From: Deltaproteobacteria bacterium
Lineage (GTDB): Bacteria; Myxococcota_A; UBA9160; JAFDDA01
Reading direction: 5' to 3'
DNA length: 42,425 bases
Assembly: GCA_019311105.1 (NCBI GenBank)
Contig: JAFDDA010000048.1
Span: forward strand, 1-42,425
Part shown: piece by piece, positions 1 through 7,954 of the stretch
Position numbering within the stretch: position 1 is the stretch's first letter
Layout of the letters: every line of letters begins with the position of its first letter
Notes under the pieces: model-generated
What the model saw: only the letters and a program-made list of their open reading frames with translations
Databases searched by the model: none
What the model was told of the DNA's origin: nothing
Position numbers and translations under genes: made by a program

Positions 1-1
1 G

Positions 2-715
2 AACCCGGCACCCGTCGCGGCGTATCTCGGCCTGCCCGAAGGCGCCGTGCTCTCGAGTTCGCCCGAACGCTTCCTGCGCGTCGAGGCCAGCGGGGCGGTC
101 GAGGCGCGACCGATCAAGGGCACGAGTGACTGCGGCACCACGGAGGCGTCCGCTGAGGCCAGTCGGAACGCACTGGCCGCCTCGGCGAAGGATCGTGCGG
201 AGAACGTGATGATCGTGGATCTCTATCGCAACGATCTCGGTCGCGTGTGCGAGACGGGGAGCGTCGCGGTCCCCGAACTCTGCGCGATCGAACGCCACGG
301 CCGGTTGCATCAGATGGTTTCCACCGTCACCGGGCGGCTCGCCGAAGGCCGCGATCGCCTGGATCTGGTGCGCGCCGCGTTCCCGCCCGGATCGATGACC
401 GGTGCGCCGAAGATCGCGGCCATGCGTCTGCTCGCCGGGCTCGAAACCGTGCGGCGTGGCGTCTACTCCGGCGCTCTCGGCTACCTCGATGCGCGCGGGG
501 GCATGGACCTGTCGGTGGTGATCCGGACCCTGCTCGTTTCCGAGGGCCGGGCCCACCTCCACGTGGGCGGCGGCGTCGTCGCCGACTCTCGCGGGCCCGC
601 CGAGTACCGCGAATCCATGGACAAGGCGCGTGCGCTGCTCGAAGCCCTCGGCGCCGAGATCTCCGACGAGGACGAGCCGCACGACGAGCAGGCCGCCGCG
701 GTGGCAGAGCCGTGA
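2..715 (+). CDS. pabB: aminodeoxychorismate synthase component I, C-terminal part (partial)
   Basis: The gene enters from the left edge, so only the last 237 or so residues of the chorismate-binding domain are present. PabB converts chorismate plus ammonia to 4-amino-4-deoxychorismate for folate synthesis in the cytosol. Visible family motifs in order are SSSPERFL, PIKGT, ENVMIVDLYRNDLGR, MTGAPK and GVYSGALGY. The lysine in PIKGT is the PabB form; anthranilate synthase TrpE has alanine there, so PabB is preferred. The stop TGA overlaps the GTG start of the next gene (GTGA, 712-715), which implies co-transcription and translational coupling with the REC-GGDEF gene. Confidence 0.9.
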   Translation, partial: NPAPVAAYLGLPEGAVLSSSPERFLRVEASGAVEARPIKGTSDCGTTEASAEASRNALAASAKDRAENVMIVDLYRNDLGRVCETGSVAVPELCAIERHGRLHQMVSTVTGRLAEGRDRLDLVRAAFPPGSMTGAPKIAAMRLLAGLETVRRGVYSGALGYLDARGGMDLSVVIRTLLVSEGRAHLHVGGGVVADSRGPAEYRESMDKARALLEALGAEISDEDEPHDEQAAAVAEP

Positions 716-1086
716 GCCCGTCGATGCTGGAGCCGCCGGGCCCCGAAGCGGCGGTCCTGATCGTCGATCCGGACCTCTCCGCCGCAGACCGATTGCGCCC
801 GGTCGTGCTCGACGCCGGCCTTGCGGGCCGCGTCGACGCCGTGCCGACGCTCGGCGAGGGGCTCGACGCTCTCGCCACCGAACCCTACGCCCTCGTCGTG
901 CTCTCGCTGGCGGCCGGCGATGTCGACGGGCCCGAGAGCCTCGACCGGATTCGTGCCATCGACCCCGAGGTGCCCGTCGTCCTCGTAACCGACGTCCCGC
1001 ATCCTCGGCCATGCGGTGGAGCGCCAGCGCATCATGCTGGAGCTTCACGAAGCCCGCGAACGCGAGCAGTACCTCGCGACCCATGA
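712..1086 (+). pseudogene. remnant response-regulator receiver domain of a broken REC-GGDEF gene
   Basis: A GTG start overlaps the pabB stop by 4 nt. The first 95 or so residues read as the N-terminal two thirds of a receiver domain (AVLIVDPD at residues 14-21, VPVVLVTDVP near 88-97). The usual phospho-acceptor aspartate in the ALVVLSL strand is replaced by serine, so phosphorylation there is not expected. After DVPH the frame collapses into a short unrelated tail ending at 1086. The typical helical linker to GGDEF (LGHAVERQR) is found in the +1 frame from about 1001. About 30-35 residues, including the conserved lysine segment of the receiver domain, are missing, so a deletion that also shifted the frame is the simplest reading. 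Confidence 0.8.
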
Positions 1087-1600
1087 CTCGCTGACCGGCC
1101 TCCCCAATCGCGCGCTCTTCTACGACCGTCTGGCCCAGGCGGCCGCCTCGGCCCGGCGCTACGGCACGACCCTGGCAATCCTGTTCGTCGATCTCGATGG
1201 GTTCAAAGGTGTGAACGACGAACTCGGCCACGAGGCGGGCGACGGAGTCCTGCGCGAAGTCGCGCGACGTCTGGCCGGGCTCGTGCGCAAGAGCGACACG
1301 GTGGCGCGCATCGGGGGCGACGAGTTCACCGTGATCCTGAGCCAGATCGGGAAGCCCGAGGACGCCGCCCGCGTCGCACGCAACATGTTGGAGCGCCTCG
1401 CCGTCCCGATCCGGGTCTCCGGTGGTGAGCGGACGCTCCACGCGAGCATCGGCCTGTCGATCCATCCCGCCGACGGCGAGCGGGCCGACACGCTCGTGCG
1501 CAACGCCGACACGGCCATGTACGCTGCCAAGCGGGACGGAGGCAACCGTTTCGCCTTCTACGAGCGGCGCATGCGGCGGGACGGCGCCCGGTCAAATTGA
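1016..1600 (+). CDS. diguanylate cyclase (GGDEF) module, separated from its REC domain
   Basis: Makes cyclic di-GMP from two GTP in the cytosol. The GGDEF domain is complete: THDSLTGLPNRALF start, DLDGFKGVND metal and substrate region, and an exact GGDEF signature. An RxxD inhibitory site (RKSD) lies five residues before GGDEF, the usual place for product inhibition. It ends with ADTAMYAAKRDGGN. The GTG at 1016 lies inside the overlapping REC fragment and has no evident Shine-Dalgarno site. ATG 1034, with GGAG 12 nt upstream, is an alternative. The parent gene was probably one REC-GGDEF protein beginning at 712. As it stands the cyclase could be made only by re-initiation within the upstream frame, so expression is uncertain while the catalytic domain looks sound. 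Confidence 0.8.
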   Translation: MERQRIMLELHEAREREQYLATHDSLTGLPNRALFYDRLAQAAASARRYGTTLAILFVDLDGFKGVNDELGHEAGDGVLREVARRLAGLVRKSDTVARIGGDEFTVILSQIGKPEDAARVARNMLERLAVPIRVSGGERTLHASIGLSIHPADGERADTLVRNADTAMYAAKRDGGNRFAFYERRMRRDGARSN

Positions 1601-1639
1601 CGGGCGGGGGCCGCGCCCACCGCGCGGTAGCCTCCGGGC

Positions 1640-2524
1640 ATGCCCGAGTTTCCCCTCCTCCAGGTAGACGCCTTCACCACCCGCCCGCTTGCCGGGAACC
1701 CGTGCGCCGTGGTGTTCGACGGCGCCGGGCTCGACGACGAGACGATGCTCGCCATCGCGCGGGAGATGAATCTCTCGGAGACGTCCTTCGTGGTGCCGAG
1801 CGAACGCGCGGATTTCGGCGCCCGCTACTTCACGCCCCTGGGTGAGATTCCGATGGCGGGCCATCCGACGGTGGCGACGATCCATGCGCTGGTCGAGACG
1901 GGCCACCTCGCACTCGAAGGCGATTGCACGCGGGTGACCCTCGAGCTCCCGGCCGGCGTGCTGCCGATCGAAGTGGAAGCCCGCGGCGGTCGCGTGACCC
2001 GGATCGCCATGACACAGCTCTGTCCCGAGTTCCACGAGCCGCTCGAGGCGGGCCCCGTGCTTGCGGTCTTCGGTCTCGACCCCGGGGACGCCCACTCCGA
2101 ACTGCCGGTTGGGGTCGTCTCCACCGGAACTCCCCAGCTGATGGTTCCGGTGCAGTCGATCGAATCGTTGCGTCGAATCGAGGCGGATGGTGTGGCCCAC
2201 GCTCGACTCGCCGGCGACCAGCGGTTCTTCAGCACCCACCTCTTCGCGCTCGAAGGGGTCGGGGGAGGGCAGACTTTCGCCCGCCATTTCGCGCCGGGCG
2301 CGCGCGGCTTCGAGGACCCCTTCACCGGTTCGGCCACCGGCGCCATGGCCGCGCTTCTGTGGCGCCATGCCGCGCTCGGGCCCCGCTTCGTGGCGGAACA
2401 GGGTCACTGGATGGGGCGGCCAGGCTGCGCGGAGGTCGAGGTGCTGGGCCCGAAGGAGGCGATCGAAGGCATCCGGGTCGCCGGTGCCGCCGTCACCGTC
2501 CTGCGTGGCCACCTCGAGCTCTGA
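1640..2524 (+). CDS. PhzF family isomerase/epimerase
   Basis: 294 residues, the normal length for the PhzF (diaminopimelate epimerase-like) fold. The N-terminus has the family hallmarks: VDAFT, GNPCAVV (residues 19-25), and NLSET with the catalytic glutamate at residue 47. GHPTVAT follows near 75-81, and DPFTGSATGA in the second lobe marks the duplicated fold. Characterised members isomerise dihydro-hydroxyanthranilate in phenazine synthesis, but most genomic copies have unknown substrates, and no phenazine genes are nearby. ATG 1640 is chosen because the conserved motif begins a few residues later; no strong ribosome-binding site is seen. Confidence 0.9.
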   Translation: MPEFPLLQVDAFTTRPLAGNPCAVVFDGAGLDDETMLAIAREMNLSETSFVVPSERADFGARYFTPLGEIPMAGHPTVATIHALVETGHLALEGDCTRVTLELPAGVLPIEVEARGGRVTRIAMTQLCPEFHEPLEAGPVLAVFGLDPGDAHSELPVGVVSTGTPQLMVPVQSIESLRRIEADGVAHARLAGDQRFFSTHLFALEGVGGGQTFARHFAPGARGFEDPFTGSATGAMAALLWRHAALGPRFVAEQGHWMGRPGCAEVEVLGPKEAIEGIRVAGAAVTVLRGHLEL

Positions 2525-2697
2525 CCGGATTCGGGTCGAATACGAGCGGCTCGAAGATCGTCCCTCGGGTTGAGGTCGCGGATGCCGATGCATCCGAAAA
2601 CGCGACCTACCGGAGCCATTTGGCGCTCGGGGGGGTAAGATTCCATTTCCGCGGTGAACGCGGGCCGCCCCGAGGCGGAACTTCGAGGGAGGGACGG

Positions 2698-3168
2698 ATG
2701 TCTCGTGCAACCTGGATGAAGATGACGCCGGTCGTGGCCCTGTGCTTCGGGCTCGTGGCTTGCAGTGAGACCGTCGGGCCGAAGGCCGTGGGTGGCGCTG
2801 CAGTGGGCGCGACCGCGGGTGGATTGATCGCAGCCGCAGCGGGCGGCGGCACGGCGGGGATCATTGGCGGCGTGCTGCTCGGTGGCCTGGCGGGCGGCGC
2901 CCTGGGCGACAAGCTCGACCAGAACGATCGCAGGCTCGCGCAAGAGAACTACAACCGTTCGATGGAGTACGGCGCATCGGGGGCGACCTCGACGTGGCGC
3001 AACCCGGACAACGGTCACTACGGCAACGTCACGCCGACTCGGACCTACGAGACGGCCTCGGGCCCGTGCCGGGAGTTCAACCAGACGATCTACATCGATG
3101 GCCAGGCTCACGAGGGCACCGGCACCGCGTGCCGCCAGTCCGACGGGACCTGGCAGATCCGGAACTGA
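2698..3168 (+). CDS. glycine-zipper lipoprotein (17 kDa surface antigen-like)
   Basis: 156 residues. A lipoprotein signal peptide (MSRATWMKMTPVVALCFG, lipobox LVAC, Cys about residue 22) is followed by an alanine/glycine-rich double transmembrane glycine zipper at about residues 30-65. A polar C-terminal domain contains WRNPDNGHYG and a Cys pair (GPCREF, GTACRQ). This arrangement matches the RT0821/Lpp0805-type surface antigen family of outer-membrane lipoproteins. ATG 2698 is preceded by a GGGAGGG Shine-Dalgarno. The 173 nt upstream region (2525-2697) holds no gene I can support and probably carries the promoter. The function in envelope structure is inferred from family only. Confidence 0.85.
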   Translation: MSRATWMKMTPVVALCFGLVACSETVGPKAVGGAAVGATAGGLIAAAAGGGTAGIIGGVLLGGLAGGALGDKLDQNDRRLAQENYNRSMEYGASGATSTWRNPDNGHYGNVTPTRTYETASGPCREFNQTIYIDGQAHEGTGTACRQSDGTWQIRN

Positions 3169-3232
3169 CGCCGCCGTCGGTTTCGACTCGCAGACCTCGG
3201 GCCGTCCCACTTCGTGGGGCGGCCCGACCTGC

Positions 3233-3487
3233 ATGGAGCCCCCCTTGCGAATCCGCCTTTCCGACGAACGCCGGGCCGACCTCGTGGCTCGCATCCAGGC
3301 CCACCTTCGCGAGCACTTCGAGGAGGACGTCGGTGAGCTGAAGGCCGGCATGCTGCTCGACTTCTTCGTGAAAGAGCTCGGCCCGCCCGTCTACAACCAG
3401 GCCATCAAGGACGCCCACGACTTCCTGGCCGAGAAGCTCGTCGACCTCGACGGCGAGTTCTACGAGCCCGAGGAGCCGCCGCGTTGA
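3233..3487 (+). CDS. DUF2164 family protein
   Basis: 84 residues, small and soluble, rich in acidic residues. The pattern of RADLVARIQAHLREHFEEDVGELKAG followed by LLDFFVKELGPPVYNQAIKDA is characteristic of DUF2164, a family of unknown function. ATG 3233 gives the longest plausible form. TTG 3245 (starting LRIRLSDERR) is an alternative, and neither has a clear Shine-Dalgarno. The stop TGA overlaps the TTG start of the MOSC gene (TTGA, 3484-3487), so the two are translationally coupled. Confidence 0.8.
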   Translation: MEPPLRIRLSDERRADLVARIQAHLREHFEEDVGELKAGMLLDFFVKELGPPVYNQAIKDAHDFLAEKLVDLDGEFYEPEEPPR

Positions 3488-4125
3488 GGGTCGTCTCGGT
3501 CAACGTGGGCTTGCCGCGCGAGGTCGAGTGGCGCGGCAAGCAGGTCACCACCGGAATCTTCAAGACGTCGGTCGCGGGGCCGGTCGCCGTTGCGGGCGTC
3601 CAGCTCGCGGGCGACAGCCAAGCTGACCTGAGCGTTCACGGGGGCCCCGGCAAGGCGGTCTACGGATACCCATCGGAGCATTTCGAGTTCTGGCAGCGTG
3701 CATACCCCGAGGTCGAGATCGGGCCCGGGGTCTTCGGGGAAAACCTCACCCTCGAAGGCTGGCTCGAGGAGAATGTCCACCTCGGTGATCGCTTCCGCGC
3801 CGGAACGGCGGAGCTGGTGGTGACGCAACCCCGAGTGCCCTGCTTCAAGCTCGGCCTGCGCTTTGGCCGGCCGGACGTCGTGAAACGCTTCCTCGCCGAA
3901 GACCGTTCGGGAATCTACTTCGCCATCGCAAAGCCGGGTGAAGTGGCCGCGGGCGACCCCTTCGAGCGCATCGCCGAAGACTCGCGCCGTGTGTCCGTGG
4001 CCGACATCGTTCGGATCTATCGGGGCGAACTCGACGACCCGGACTTGTTGCAGCGCGCAATTGCCGTCGAGAGCTTCCCCGAGGAGTTCCGACAGATCTA
4101 TCGCGAGAAACTCGCCCGCCGCTAG
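3484..4125 (+). CDS. MOSC domain protein, YiiM-like with 3-alpha domain
   Basis: 213 residues. MOSC domains handle sulfur or molybdenum-cofactor chemistry; YiiM-type proteins help detoxify N-hydroxylated compounds with molybdopterin. Landmarks are VSVNVGLPREV at the start, DLSVHGGPGKAVYGYP (about 50-64), GPGVFGENL, and the conserved cysteine in RVPCFKL at residue 120. A C-terminal 3-alpha segment (SVADIVRIYRGE to REKL) follows. The TTG start at 3484 overlaps the DUF2164 stop. The TAG stop lies in the palindrome CTAG (4122-4125), which also encodes the stop of the opposing acyl-CoA dehydrogenase gene, leaving no room for a terminator between them. Confidence 0.9.
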   Translation: MRVVSVNVGLPREVEWRGKQVTTGIFKTSVAGPVAVAGVQLAGDSQADLSVHGGPGKAVYGYPSEHFEFWQRAYPEVEIGPGVFGENLTLEGWLEENVHLGDRFRAGTAELVVTQPRVPCFKLGLRFGRPDVVKRFLAEDRSGIYFAIAKPGEVAAGDPFERIAEDSRRVSVADIVRIYRGELDDPDLLQRAIAVESFPEEFRQIYREKLARR

Positions 4126-5303
4126 GCCGGGTCGCGCGGCAGGCCCACGAGCTTGCGCGCCATCAACAGCCGCTGGATCTGGCCCGTGCCCTCGACGATG
4201 TCCATGGCCTTGACGTCGCGGAAGAGCTTCTCGATGAGGTGGTCGCCGCGGCCTCCCTCCATGCCGAGCAGCTCCATACCGAGCGAGGCGGCTTCGAAGG
4301 CCGCCGTGGGTGCGAAGGCCTTCGACATGGACGCCTCCATGACATTCGGCTGACGGTGGTCCGCGAGCCAGGCGGCCCGCCAGCAGAGCAGGCGCGCCAC
4401 GCGCAACCGACGTCGGACCCGCTCGAGCCGGTCGCGGACGCGCACGTCCCGCAGCACGCCCGCCTCGCGAGCGAACGCTGCGGCTTCGTCCAGGGCCGAG
4501 CGTCCGATGCCCACGGCCATGGCGGCGATGGTCGGCCGCGTTGCGTTGAACGATTGCATGGCGCCCTTGAAGCCGGCACGCCGTGCGTAGTGTTCTTCAC
4601 CTCCGATCAGGTTCGCGGCGGGCACACGGCACTCGCGCAAGGTGAAGGAGGTCGACTCGTAGGCCTTCAAACCCATCTTTCGTTCGACGTGGAAGCCTCC
4701 GAGGCCCGGCGTGCCCTGCTCGACGACGAAGGCACGGTGGCCTTCGCGTCCGAGGCTCGCGTCGACCGTGACCCAGACGACGATCCAGTCCGCGCGGCTC
4801 GCGTTGGCGGCGAACGACTTGTCTCCGTCGAGGATCCACGTGTCGCCGTCTCGTCGAGCCGAGGCTCGGATGCCTGCGACATCGGAGCCAGCGCCGGGCT
4901 CGGTCATGGCGAAGGAGCCCCAGCGGGGTCGGTCGCTCCCTCGGAAGGGAGTGAGGAAGCGCTCGCGTTGTTCATCGGTCCCCATGGAGAGCAGCGGCGG
5001 CTCGCCGAGCCCCGGTCCGGGGAACGAGACAGCGACGCCGCGATCCCAGTAGGAGAGCTCCTCGGCGACGCACAACATTCCGCGGGCGTTGCCCACGACG
5101 GCAGCCCGCTTCTTGGGCGGCTCGCCGGTCCAGCGCGTTCGGCCCAGGCCGAGCCGGACGAGTTGCTCGAAGAACGGGTGGTCGGGCGGTGTGGGTCGCC
5201 CGAGACGGTCCGCCTCCAGCCCGACGGGCCGGATCAACTCACGGCCGAGGGTGCGAGCCTGGGCGAGGCGTTCGCGGGTGGCGTCGTCGGGTCTCAGGTC
5301 CAC
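4122..5303 (-). CDS. acyl-CoA dehydrogenase, catalytic subunit of a likely pair
   Basis: 393 residues, the usual ACAD length. FAD-dependent oxidation of an acyl-CoA to the 2-enoyl-CoA. Landmarks are FAMTEPGAGSDVAG in the beta-domain, GDKSFAANA, and the C-terminal DIVEGTGQIQR in which the glutamate before GT is the catalytic base. The GTG start at 5303 overlaps the upstream ACAD-like gene by 10 nt, so it is the last gene of the 9327-4122 operon. The neighbour lacks the matching glutamate, suggesting these two form a heteromer with this subunit supplying catalysis. Substrate not predictable; the ring- or side-chain-degrading FadE pairs of actinobacteria are the closest organisational analogy. 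Confidence 0.88.
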   Translation of the reverse strand: MDLRPDDATRERLAQARTLGRELIRPVGLEADRLGRPTPPDHPFFEQLVRLGLGRTRWTGEPPKKRAAVVGNARGMLCVAEELSYWDRGVAVSFPGPGLGEPPLLSMGTDEQRERFLTPFRGSDRPRWGSFAMTEPGAGSDVAGIRASARRDGDTWILDGDKSFAANASRADWIVVWVTVDASLGREGHRAFVVEQGTPGLGGFHVERKMGLKAYESTSFTLRECRVPAANLIGGEEHYARRAGFKGAMQSFNATRPTIAAMAVGIGRSALDEAAAFAREAGVLRDVRVRDRLERVRRRLRVARLLCWRAAWLADHRQPNVMEASMSKAFAPTAAFEAASLGMELLGMEGGRGDHLIEKLFRDVKAMDIVEGTGQIQRLLMARKLVGLPRDPA

Positions 5304-6385
5304 GACGATTCTCCGAGTGTGAGAGCCACAGGGCCATCTCGTTCACCGAGGTCTCGGCCGGATTCTTCTCTTGCCGCGTCGACACCGCCGAGCAGCAAGG
5401 TCAGCGCCCGCGCGTCGCGCATGAACTTCTCGACCGGGTGGTCCAGCATGAACCCGTGGCCACCGAGTAGCTGCAATGCGTTCGGGGTGACGAACATCGC
5501 CTGCTCGCAGCACTCGACGAAGGCGCCCGCGCAGGCCTCCACGGCGGGGTCGCCCTGATCGAGTCGCCAGGCCGCTTCGTGCACCAGCATGCGGCAGCCA
5601 TCGACGGCCGTGGCCATGTCCGCGATCAGGAAGGCGAGGCTCTGGTGGTGAGCGATCGGGCGGCCGAACGCGACCCGTTCGAGGGCGTAGTCACGCGAGT
5701 ATTCGTAGGCGCGGCGCAACACGCCGACCAGTAGCGACGCCACGTAGAGGCGGCCGCGGGCGTGGGCCTGAAGGGTCGCAGGGGTCGAAACCCAACTCTC
5801 GACGATCGGTGCGCCATCGAGCCGCAGCTCGCTCGCGCCGGCGGCGCGCAGCCCGGCGCCCCGCACGGGTTCGAGGTGAATCCCCTCTCGCACCACGTAG
5901 GCGCGTTCCATTTCGAGGACCACGAGAAGATCCACGCGATCGGCGGGGACCCATGGGAATTGCCCTTGGACGGTGCCGCCGCTCTCATGGAAGCGCGGCC
6001 GATGATCGTGGACCAGCAAGGCGCGCGCGCCGGGCTCGGCCAGGATCGGTTTGGCGAGTGCCGTGAGGGCCTCGCTGCCGCCGAGCTCTTGCACGACATA
6101 GGCGGCGGGGCCGAGCGGGTCGAGGGCGAGGGCGGCGCCCGGGTCACCTGCACCGAGCTCTTCGAGCACGACGGCGCGCGCGAGGGCGCCGAGCTCGGCG
6201 CCACCAAGGGCTTCGGGCAGCTCGACTCGTGCCAGGCCTACCTCGTCGAACAATCGCCGGAGCTCGTCACCCACGTCGCGGTCCGCCTCGAGGCGTCGCT
6301 CCACGGCGGCCAGGCGATCGCGCGCGAGTTCGCGGGCGGTGCTCTGGAGCAGGGTTAGCTCGGGCGAGAGTGTGAAGTCGATCAT
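5294..6385 (-). CDS. acyl-CoA dehydrogenase-like subunit lacking the usual catalytic glutamate
   Basis: 363 residues. ACAD fold is clear at both ends: MIDFTLSPELTLLQSTARELARD at the start, and VAFGRPIAHHQSLAFLIADMA with QLLGGHGFMLDHPVEKFMRDAR near the end. Where catalytic ACADs read YEGT, this protein reads LLGG, so the base glutamate is absent. The TEPGAGS loop is also not evident. ATG 6385 is chosen because the family N-terminus begins there; the frame is open upstream but that part overlaps the thiolase-like gene. It starts 13 nt after that gene and overlaps the catalytic ACAD gene by 10 nt, fitting a two-subunit enzyme. A non-catalytic structural or FAD-binding partner is inference. Confidence 0.8.
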   Translation of the reverse strand: MIDFTLSPELTLLQSTARELARDRLAAVERRLEADRDVGDELRRLFDEVGLARVELPEALGGAELGALARAVVLEELGAGDPGAALALDPLGPAAYVVQELGGSEALTALAKPILAEPGARALLVHDHRPRFHESGGTVQGQFPWVPADRVDLLVVLEMERAYVVREGIHLEPVRGAGLRAAGASELRLDGAPIVESWVSTPATLQAHARGRLYVASLLVGVLRRAYEYSRDYALERVAFGRPIAHHQSLAFLIADMATAVDGCRMLVHEAAWRLDQGDPAVEACAGAFVECCEQAMFVTPNALQLLGGHGFMLDHPVEKFMRDARALTLLLGGVDAAREESGRDLGERDGPVALTLGESSWT

Positions 6386-6398
6386 GGGTTCGTGAGCC

Positions 6399-7898
6399 TC
6401 ATCCGTCGAGACGGAAGCGATGCGTGTCGCCCTTGCGCCGGACCTGACCCGTGCGACCGATGCCCTCGCCGGTCTCGAGCGAGACGAGCGCATCGCGGCC
6501 GCCCTCGACGAACGCGATGAAGCGGCGCTGGTCTTCGAGTCGCCCGACGACCATGCCGACCTCGGGCTCGTCGTCGCGGTCGTGGGCCACGGTGTAGGTC
6601 TCGATGCGCCCGGGGCCCTCGGCTTCTTTTGCCACTTCGATCGCGGGGGTTGCTGCCGGCTCGACGGCTGCAGCGCGTTCCGGCAGCTCCATCCGGGGTA
6701 GCGTTCCGTAGAGCCCGGCGCTGTGCTTCGTGAAGTACCAGCCGATTCCCGTGGCCATTCCCACCGTGCCCGGCGTCGCTCGGAGCCAGCGGATGAGCTG
6801 CGCGATGCCGTGGGTGCCGTAGTTGTTCCCTGGGCCGCCGGCGTACGGGAGGCCGCCCGTCACGGTGAGCGGGCGCGGGTCGTCGATGCCGATGCCGAGG
6901 GTGTCGCAGCCGAGCTCGACCGCCGACGGGAAGCAGCTGTAGAGGTCGAAGACGTGAACGTCTTCGGGTTCGAGTCGCGCTTCGCGGAAGGCGCCGTCGT
7001 AGGCCTGGGCCATGGCGCGGCTCGAGTGGAAGTCGGGCCGCTCGCTCACGAGCCAGGGGTCTTCGACGGCGTCGCCCCCTCCCAGCCAATGCACCATCCG
7101 ATCGGCGGGGACGCCGAGCGTGCGGGCGTGCTCGACCGAGGTCAGCAACACGGCCGCTGCCTGGTCCACACGCAGGATCGCGTTCATGAACTTCGTATAC
7201 GGGAACGCCACCATCCGATTGCTCGGCCCGGGCCGTGTGATCTCGTCGGCGCTGCGGCGCGTGCGGAACCATGCATACGGATTGTCGGCGGCCGTCTCGG
7301 TGAAGCGCTCGAGCATCGCACCCACGGCCTGGCGGTGAGTCTCGAGGTCGCGCCCGTGGTGAACGCGCAAGGCATTCTCGTAGAGCGGATATACGAAGGG
7401 TGGCAGCATGAGACGGTGTCGGGCCTCGATATCGCTCGACGGTGCCGGCTCCGCCGCCGCGGTGTCTAGTCCGCCGCCGCCGCTCCAGTCGAGCTTGATT
7501 CCGGCGGCCTGCGCTCGCTGACGCAGGTCGAGGGCTTCTGCGCCGACGACGAGCACCGCCTGGGTGCGCCCCGCGGCGACGTCCCGCGCCGCCTCGTTGA
7601 GAGCCTTCTGCGGGCCGTTCCCGCCGACGCCCAGGCTGACCGCGGCGCCGCTCCCAACCCCGATCCGCTCGCAGAGCAGGCGCGCCGCGTTCGAATAGTG
7701 CGCGCCGATGATCGACGGCACGATGACGCGATCGAGCTCGCCGAGCTTCTTGGAATCGAGACCGGCGTCCTCGGCGGCGGCCCGGGCGGCCGCCTCCATC
7801 AGGTCGATGGGGTCGAGGCCCTCGCGAGGGTCCACGTCCTTCTGGATCCGTTGCCCGACCCCGATGACGACGGGGCTTCGGTCCTCGGCTAGCGCCAT
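6399..7898 (-). CDS. thiolase-like protein (acetyl-CoA acetyltransferase family, TLP1 type)
   Basis: 499 residues: a thiolase fold (about 1-400) plus a C-terminal OB-like domain (about 425-495) of the kind found on thiolase-like protein 1. Readable landmarks are VVIGVGQRI, a GGLPYAGGPGNNYGTHG loop in place of the usual GGHPxGxTG, and DLYSCFPSAVELG. The segment that should hold the nucleophilic cysteine reads SLGVGGNGPQKA, so that Cys appears absent. The protein may bind or shuttle acyl-CoA rather than cleave it; this is inference. ATG 7898 lies in a 35-bp repeat shared with the end of the Nudix gene. It sits between Nudix and ACAD genes in one operon. Confidence 0.8.
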   Translation of the reverse strand: MALAEDRSPVVIGVGQRIQKDVDPREGLDPIDLMEAAARAAAEDAGLDSKKLGELDRVIVPSIIGAHYSNAARLLCERIGVGSGAAVSLGVGGNGPQKALNEAARDVAAGRTQAVLVVGAEALDLRQRAQAAGIKLDWSGGGGLDTAAAEPAPSSDIEARHRLMLPPFVYPLYENALRVHHGRDLETHRQAVGAMLERFTETAADNPYAWFRTRRSADEITRPGPSNRMVAFPYTKFMNAILRVDQAAAVLLTSVEHARTLGVPADRMVHWLGGGDAVEDPWLVSERPDFHSSRAMAQAYDGAFREARLEPEDVHVFDLYSCFPSAVELGCDTLGIGIDDPRPLTVTGGLPYAGGPGNNYGTHGIAQLIRWLRATPGTVGMATGIGWYFTKHSAGLYGTLPRMELPERAAAVEPAATPAIEVAKEAEGPGRIETYTVAHDRDDEPEVGMVVGRLEDQRRFIAFVEGGRDALVSLETGEGIGRTGQVRRKGDTHRFRLDG

Positions 7899-7954
7899 GC
7901 AAACACCCGCTGCTCGTCTTCCGCTAGCGCCATGCAAACACCGGTTGTTCGAAG
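7885..7954. repeat. 35-bp imperfect tandem duplication at the Nudix/thiolase junction
   Basis: Two copies, 7885-7919 and 7920-7954, share a perfect 20-bp core at 7888-7907 and 7923-7942. Each copy contains ATGGCGCTAG on the minus strand. In the right-hand copy TAG is the Nudix stop, while in the left-hand copy ATG is the thiolase-like start. The duplication therefore turned what was probably a nested stop/start into two separate signals 35 nt apart. Confidence 0.85.

Noticed and set aside
327-1035. Long open frames antisense to pabB and the GGDEF gene
   Set aside because: High-GC shadow frames with arginine/alanine-rich composition and no recognisable family; the plus strand holds clear motifs.
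1640-2524. PhzF-like gene as evidence of phenazine synthesis
   Set aside because: No other phenazine genes are present; the family is broad and mostly of unknown substrate.
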